From: Cycas panzhihuaensis
Lineage: Eukaryota; Cycadophyta
Direction of reading: 5' to 3'
DNA: 64,000 nucleotides
Assembly: GCA_023213395.1 (NCBI GenBank)
Contig: CM041465.1
Span: 86,435,741 to 86,499,740 of the forward strand
Shown: positions 58,041 to 64,000 of the stretch, piece by piece
Layout: every line of letters begins with the position of its first letter
Numbering within the stretch: the stretch's first letter is position 1
Made by a program: the position numbers and the translations under genes
The notes under the pieces: model-generated
What the model saw: the letters and a program-made list of their open reading frames with translations, nothing else
Told to the model about the DNA's origin: nothing
Database searches by the model: none

Positions 58041-58390
58041 GAGACTAAGCTACCATCAATAGCTGGTTCTCGTTCCTCCCGACCCACGAGTAGGATGACG
58101 ACTTAAGATGGTCTTCTTTATCTCCTTGGTTCCTCCGTGGAACGTGTTGTCCTCTATTTGGGCATCCCTAGTTAGGATGATGCTCTGAAATGAGCCTAAA
58201 CTACCATCTTAAATTGTTCCCATTTCTCCCAACCATGGGTAGAATAACAGTCTAAGATGGCTTCTCACTTTCCTTTTTGGTTCCTCCCGTGGAACCCGTG
58301 TTCCCTTATTCTCTCAGGAACTTTTATCTTCCTATTTAGGCATCCCCCAGTTAGGACAACGCTTTGGAGTACCATTACTCCTCTCTCTTG
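58041..58390. repeat. Short tandem repeat with units of about 160 bp
   Basis: Two similar units. The first begins gctaccatcaatagctggtt (58,048) and the second taccatcttaaattgttccc (about 58,202). Both contain acga/cat.ggtag.at.ac..cttaagatgg or .ctaagatgg, a ttggttcctcc.gtggaac core (58,127 and 58,280) and a ggcatccc...gttagga segment (58,163 and 58,342). Tandem repeats in the region near the 3' untranslated part are a known property of Tat elements. Confidence 0.65.
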
Positions 58391-58699
58391 CCTATTGTTT
58401 CCTTCGCATATTCTACTATGCTCATCCCTGGACGTGCATGTCGCTTTATTTTCTAATCTCACACCTCTTTATCACCTCTACTCACGTTGGATGTGTGTGC
58501 TCCTATTAGATATATAGCCATGCATGGAAGGAAATCATGCATCATATAATAAAATATTTACAACATACAAAACAAAGCATACATCTTTCTGCTATACGCA
58601 TGATATACCACATCTCGTATCAAAATGGGGTTCCAATTACCCGTATATATACATCTAAAATCATATATTACATCATACATGTGGGAAGCCAATGTCCTT

Positions 58700-60800
58700 G
58701 CAGGAAGGGTACAATCATATGAGTCTATATATGACCCCTTGGAGCCGTGCTTTCCCACAGCCGGAATCAATATACATATCTCCTACTCTCTGCTACCTGC
58801 CTCCTGGGGTACCATCTCCTGGTCTGTGTGATCCCTCTCCTAGGGACCACATCCCTCTGGGGCTCCTCCTGGACCTCCGTGAGCTATCTGCCTTGCTCCC
58901 CTCATCGCGTGGCCGGTCTCTGGGCCGTCAACTGTATGTAGTATATGTCACCGCTCTGCTTTCGACCTCGGCCATGCGGTCCATTAGGTGATCGTATCAA
59001 GCAGATACAATCCTCTCTCCTGAGAGTCCCTCCTCCATACTCTGGAATCTCTTCTATGTCGCTCACGAGATGCTCTCAATCTTCTCTGGACCATGCTCCT
59101 GTGTCTCCAGCTCCTCCTGAGGCCTCTAAAGCTGGACCGTCATGAGTGTGTCTCGCTTGCTCCTCGCCTCGTCTAGTTCTCCTTTGCATCTATCCCACAG
59201 AAATATGTGCTCTTGGGACTCTGCCGACCGGATGTCTCTCACCCTTGCCAATGGGGCAAATGCCTCCATATGTGCGCGTCTTGATCTAGGTGCATCCTCT
59301 GCTTTCGGATGGGCGGTTTCCCCTCTGCATACACACGAGGAACATCTCCCTCACCATGGCCTCTACTGGTCTCTAACCTACACTACCCCACCAGTGCAAC
59401 ATGTCATGTCACTATATATCCCATTGCATATCCATGGTAAAATCAAATCAAATATCTACTTAGCTGTCAAATGACTAAGGAAATAGTTAGGCCTCACCTA
59501 CCATGGCCGCTGGCTCCTCTGCTCGTGTGACATCCTCTCCTCCTAGCTCTCCACCAGCTATGGGTACCTCATCCTTGGGTACCTCCTGCACTGAGCCTCT
59601 CTCCTCGTAAGGCCAAACAGCTCTCGTCTCCCGGATCTCCTCACCATCCAGTAGCTGCAGGCCCTAGTCATGGCCCCTACTCTCCTTAATTATCACGATA
59701 GGCCTACCTCTCCTCGGTAGTCCGGATGGTCCTACTACTCCTCCACCGACCACGATGGACTTGCCTCTCCGCCCGGGGTTGTGATGGGCGGCCCCATCTC
59801 CTCTATCGGCGTCGGTGTCATCATCATCATCACTATGGGCGCTCTGCCCGCCTACCTCATCATCGTTGTCCCACCTCACCCATCACCATGTGGATGCGCC
59901 ACATAGTCTATCATGGTAAGGGGTCGGTGATGTCACCTCCAGCGATCACTTGGGATGGGCCTAGTCCTCCATCCCCTTAGTCAGTGCGCCATCTATGGAC
60001 CGCTTCAGGCCCACTCTGCTTTATAGGGGTATAGGTCCCCATTGGTGCCATTCTGCCTACTGAAGTGATGAAGGCATTCCCGACCGCGGCGACTGCTGAT
60101 GACGTGTTGTAGAGTCCTCCGCTTTCCTACCCACTCATTGGCGCCGAGCTATATATGACCAAGGTTAAATACCGCTATCATGAGTAGCCTTGATCCATCC
60201 TCTCATCGGCTTTATGTGTGTAGCGGGCGCCATCGCATCTATCCATCCTCTAGGTATCTCTACGTAATTACTGTTTTACAGGAAATCCGGAAGCGAGGAA
60301 TGCAATATCATCAGTTTCCTCACGAGGAATCCTCAACATCGGCATCTAAATGCAGAGGGAACTCCTCTCCACTCCCACTGTCCGGCCCTTGTAAAAAACA
60401 TGGGCGCCTCACGCATTAACACCGGTGCCTCGGTCTTAGGCCGGCACCCCAGTATCACCAAACCTCCTAGTCAACAGTACTCCCAAAATTAGGCGGATGT
60501 CTCCCTGAGTGTCCTTGTCACATCACCTACACGAGGCAATGAGTGGAACCACGCATGCCTCCTACGATCTAGTGTGACACTATATCGACTAAGAGTCTAC
60601 GATACGTCTGCAAATTGAGGTGTCTTTTAAGGCCTTATCTGGGCCCACACCTCCTGAGAATCTCTTGTCCCGGGACATCATCTCAATGTAACTCAACATA
60701 CGCATATCGACATTCTACGTGGTTATCCTTTGTGATAATTTCACCTTGACATCAAAACCAATCAAAGTCGGTCTCCACACGATCATTTTTACGCTCCATT
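58700..60800 (-). pseudogene. Second antisense PMD-like ORF (E2 copy)
   Basis: Read on the minus strand from about 60,800: ETDFDW, a stretch corresponding to the E0 start, then a YIEMMSRDKRFS-like piece near 60,680. A D/G-rich acidic region, HSDDDDDTDADRGDG, lies in an open piece (59,879-59,664). A likely coiled-coil tail follows (LWDRCKGELDEARSKRDTLM near 59,190-59,130). It is more damaged than the E0 copy but adds the C-terminal part that E0 lacks because of the window edge. AT-rich sequence at 58,520-58,680 could be its 3' untranslated end. Confidence 0.6.
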
Positions 60801-61929
60801 CTGTCTCTAAGTTCCCTCTGCACAGGGTTTGGGGCCTTTGGCCTCATATTTTCTAATTTTTGCCTTAAATAGTACTAAGCAGCCGGGTACCACTAAGTTT
60901 AGCATGGGTCATGATGAGGCCCCCCACCGATGTCTCAATCACATGCCAAGTCATTCTTGCATGATCTGACGGCAACATCTAAAGGGTTTCTGCTTTGTAA
61001 TAAAATAAAAATTCTTGTGGTGGACCCCATGGGGCCGGCCCAAGGGACAAAACTCCCTAATGCCTAGGTCCCGCCTCTTTCTGAGTCTAATTCGGTTCAG
61101 GGAGGCCTCGATTGCCCATAAGGGGCACAAAATTACACAAAAAACTACAAAAAGCAGTAAATTAAACTTTGAAGCGGGTAAGGTTTTATAGGATCACTCG
61201 CTGGATCTAACACAGCCATCGCTATCTCGTCTTCTTTAGTCGTTGGCTCTCCTTTGCGCTTTCACGATCGATAGTGCGATCTCTCCCTGCCATGCCTCAC
61301 GAAGTTGGGTGGCATTCTACTTCGCCAAGGAGATGGCTCACAGTTTCTCATGGTGAGGTGAAAATGAATCCATTTTCATTCGATTTCCTTATATAAGCGG
61401 GGGCCGTGGGCCTTCCTCTGTGCAACCTCGCGATAATATTGGGGCCAATCCAGTTTCTCCGTCATGCTGCCTTACAGCCTATCCTCCATTGTGCTCTTTG
61501 ATGCCTTCCTCGCTCTCTCTTGTAAGGGCATTTATGGTGCCCATTATTGCACCTTTTTAGGAACCCTCTGTCTTGTTTTCTACGTGCCATTCTGTGCATG
61601 CTGGTTTATACTCGTTTGGCTCATTGCTACTGGACTCATTTCGTAGCCCTTTTACGCTCTTGGAGTCCCCAGGAATGCTCTAATACGGGCATTTTGCTTC
61701 AGCGACCTTTGGTGCTCAGTGCCTTCTCCACACAACTCGAGATAGTGGGTAATAGCTTCTTTCATCCTTGGATAGCCTCATTCTTGGGTCCTCCTACCCT
61801 TCAAGCCACTTATTACCTTTTTTTCAAGTATCCCTTTCATTTGTCATTCGTTCATTTTCTTTGCCCGAGTTTAGTATTCAATCATGTCCCTACATATTCT
61901 TGTGTGGAAATCGCTTGATGACCTAGACC

Positions 61930-62240
61930 TTCTTTGCTTGGATCCATACATCCCTCAGGACATGATTTCCTATGTTCGGACCTTCCTTCTCTGAACTGTG
62001 TCTTAGAACACGAGTACGGTAATTATTGAAGTCCTTATCGATGCTCTCGTTGTCATGGACCATCGTGTTGCTTCTGATTCTCAGTTATTGTCTCATCTCA
62101 CCTAGGTTTACGGTGCAATACCCTCATTTGAGAACCCTTGCAATTTGCGGATCTCTCTTGGCAGCTTTTCTCGGATGCCTCCCTCTTGGCGACCACCTTT
62201 GAGGTTTGCACAGCTGTAGCTATGATCGAGTCTCTGGTGC
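61930..62240 (+). pseudogene. Additional RNase H remnant (E2 copy)
   Basis: Nucleotide similarity to 2,220-2,400 is clear: gaagtccttatcgatgctct against gaagcccttaccaatgctct, then gattctcagttattgtctca against gactctcaagttgtggtgtc, and cacctaggtttacggtgcaa. Frames are disrupted. The first Asp motif is not readable in this copy, while DSQ is. Confidence 0.7.
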
Positions 62241-62539
62241 CTTTAGTTTGATGTGCTTATTAGGTTTGTTGGATGCCTCCACATCACTTATTGCACTTGA
62301 CAGCAGAGGCATCCTTCATTGGCTCTATTCACTTGCGGTCGATGCTTAAGCGACACGTACAAGCGTATGTTGTCCTCGTCTTTGTCTCATATCCACATAT
62401 TGCCTTACATGACACTCAAATCGACACCCTTGGTCCATATGTTGTTCATGATTATTTTTACATATATATATATGCATATACTCTTGATGTTTTTGGTTAT
62501 TAGCATTAGCCATTCACGTCGTAAGCTGCCGTGATGGGG

Positions 62540-64000
62540 CTCTCTTTGCCAAGGGGTAGCATTTCCGGCCTCTGGGAATGGACTCGGCCGCGTCAACTCA
62601 AGTAAGCTCGGGTATACATTCAGCTTCTCCACACTCTTATTTAAATGAGGTTGTTTAGCGTAGACTATGGCATTATACTTACTTTGCACTGCATTGCTTC
62701 TTTGCTTGATCATAGTGTATGTGCTTATCCACGCTTCGGCTATGATGACTCCTGATAGGGCATTCCTCGATGGATATTACACCCCATGAATTTACGACCC
62801 ACTTAGTCTCCGACCCTTAGGATTTTGGCCCGGTCATGTTCGCCCTTTTCGACATCTCATACATGTTGCGATCTCTTCCAAGACCGATTAGATCATGATT
62901 TTGAGACTAGATTCCACTACAACTACTTATCCATCACAGGTACTCCCCAAGCTATTATGTAATTTATAATAATAACTCAAACCCTTATTTCTACTTATTT
63001 TACTTGTTTTTTGTTTCAGTCATTTACCATTGTAAACCGCGGTATTGCGATCTTTAAGGTAGTCTGTAAAGTTCTAAATGAAGGCATTGTTTTGAAATTT
63101 TTTTTTAAATCACGCGATAGTTCCCACTTTTTCATGGGCGTAAGCATGGGTACCACATTGCATCATACGGCATCCCCAGCGTTTCACACATATTGACGGG
63201 GATAAAACATAATTCCTCTTCATTTTCAAGTTCTTAGCTCGGTTCAAAGAATTCTACAAATCCTCCATAAAAACTACAACACAAGACTCATAGTTGTTAT
63301 ATTGCAGGGGACTATTGTCAGTATTGCTCGAGAGCTTGATGGGCTCTACATCTGTTGCGGGTCTTCAAAGCTTGAGGAGGATGCTGGTCTCCTAAAGATA
63401 AGCTTAGAGCTCTCAACTCTCACAGGGATAAACTCTCCACATTTGTCTAAGTCTTCAGACACCCCGCCATCATATCTTCTTGAATCTTGGCTTTTCTTCA
63501 TTCCCTAGCGAGTTTAATGCATGATATCTTCCTGATAAGGTACCTTCATGTTTACTGAAATGTACTACATTTTCTTTCATGTTTTATGAGTAAATTCCTA
63601 GTTTATGTATTTTTTTGGATTTTCATTTTTGTTTAGCACTAGTTCTCTTGCTTGTTGCTGTAGAGCTCCCCATCATTCTGTGACTTTCTTTTAGGTGGCT
63701 ATTGTGAGGATAACATAGAAAGTTAGAGAGAAAGCGAGGTCAATCTGCTGCTACCTTCTCCCCAAAGGATTTTGTCCCTTACTTTCTCTCACTTTGCACC
63801 TTTGTGCCTTTCTAGAAGTCGATTCACGAATTTGGAGGCTCGTTTTTAGGATCTAAATCAGCGTTGTGGCCATTGCCCACGTTGGTTTTTAGATTTTGTC
63901 CGTTAGTTTGGGTATCACGCAACCCAAGGGTAGCTTCTTCTTTGGTTAATGGTTGCTACCCACCTAGTCCGGACAATTTGTTGTTCGTAACATCTGGATG
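62540..64000 (+). repeat. 3' LTR of E2, partial
   Basis: Begins around the ctttgccaaggggtagcatt block and the ctgggaatggactcgg...actcaagtaagctcgg block (62,573-62,612). It matches the 5' LTR at 51,641 onward for the rest of the window. The right end lies beyond position 64,000, so no target duplication can be tested. Confidence 0.65.

Larger units (their letters stand above)
51641..64000 (+). mobile_element. Tat-like element E2, lacking RT and integrase, runs off the window
   Basis: Parts in order: 5' LTR (about 51,641-54,300), gag (54,400-56,150), protease region (56,750-57,420), short region (57,420-58,040), tandem repeat (58,040-58,390), antisense PMD-like ORF (about 58,700-60,800), GC-rich conserved spacer (60,900-61,900), additional RNase H remnant (61,930-62,240) and 3' LTR (from about 62,540). 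I found no RT, standard RNase H or integrase motif between protease and the antisense ORF, so about 3-4 kb of pol appears to be missing. It is a non-autonomous or deleted copy of the same family as E0. Confidence 0.65.

Noticed and set aside
58257-58517. 86-codon ORF over the tandem repeat
   Set aside because: Frame is not maintained in the first repeat unit.
1-64000. CRISPR arrays, operons, tRNA or rRNA genes
   Set aside because: No regularly spaced identical repeats, no cloverleaf or rRNA-like sequence, and all recognisable proteins are plant retroelement or captured plant gene types.

Overview
This window looks like intergenic DNA from a large, repeat-rich vascular plant genome. Nearly everything identifiable is an LTR retrotransposon or its remains. 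The grounds for 'plant' are the element families (Ty1/copia with a tRNA-iMet type primer site, a Ty3/gypsy chromovirus, Tat-like Ty3/gypsy elements with an extra RNase H and an antisense plant mobile domain ORF) and the captured gene fragments of plant type. The many old, stop-riddled nested copies would suit a gymnosperm or another giant-genome plant, but nothing here fixes the species. No intact host gene, rRNA, tRNA or CRISPR array was found.

Layout. (1) Positions 1 to about 5,395: 3' half of a Tat-like element (called E0), with an antisense plant mobile domain ORF, an additional RNase H and a long LTR. (2) 5,600-5,722: TA/GA microsatellite, then AT-rich DNA without a recognisable gene. 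(3) 8,593-14,513: a pair of 0.75 kb LTR-like direct repeats around an interior with no recognisable gag or pol, but with fragments resembling three unrelated host genes: phosphoenolpyruvate carboxylase, HASTY/exportin-5 and presequence protease. (4) 15,192-25,525: a minus-strand copia-type element (TSD ctaaa) interrupted by a plus-strand copia element at 16,365-23,887 (TSD atctt). The inner element carries an antisense fragment of a SPATA20/YyaL-type gene whose C-terminal part precedes its N-terminal part. (5) About 29,860-34,260: a decayed minus-strand chromovirus. (6) About 34,815-51,640: a Tat-like element (E1) whose 5' LTR is split by a 10.5 kb Ty3/gypsy element at 36,904-47,396 (TSD cccct). 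(7) About 51,641-64,000: a further Tat-like copy (E2) with LTR, gag and protease, no visible RT or integrase, then the antisense mobile domain ORF, the extra RNase H and a 3' LTR that runs off the window.

The segments do not form a pathway; they are layers of insertion. Order of events from nesting: E1 is older than the 36,904-47,396 insertion, and the outer copia is older than the inner copia. The Tat-like regions are visibly GC-richer than the AT-rich 5.4-34.8 kb block, so the window has two base-composition regimes. The most notable observation is that two separate LTR-bounded elements contain rearranged host gene fragments. All protein family calls were made by eye from remembered family motifs and need a database search.
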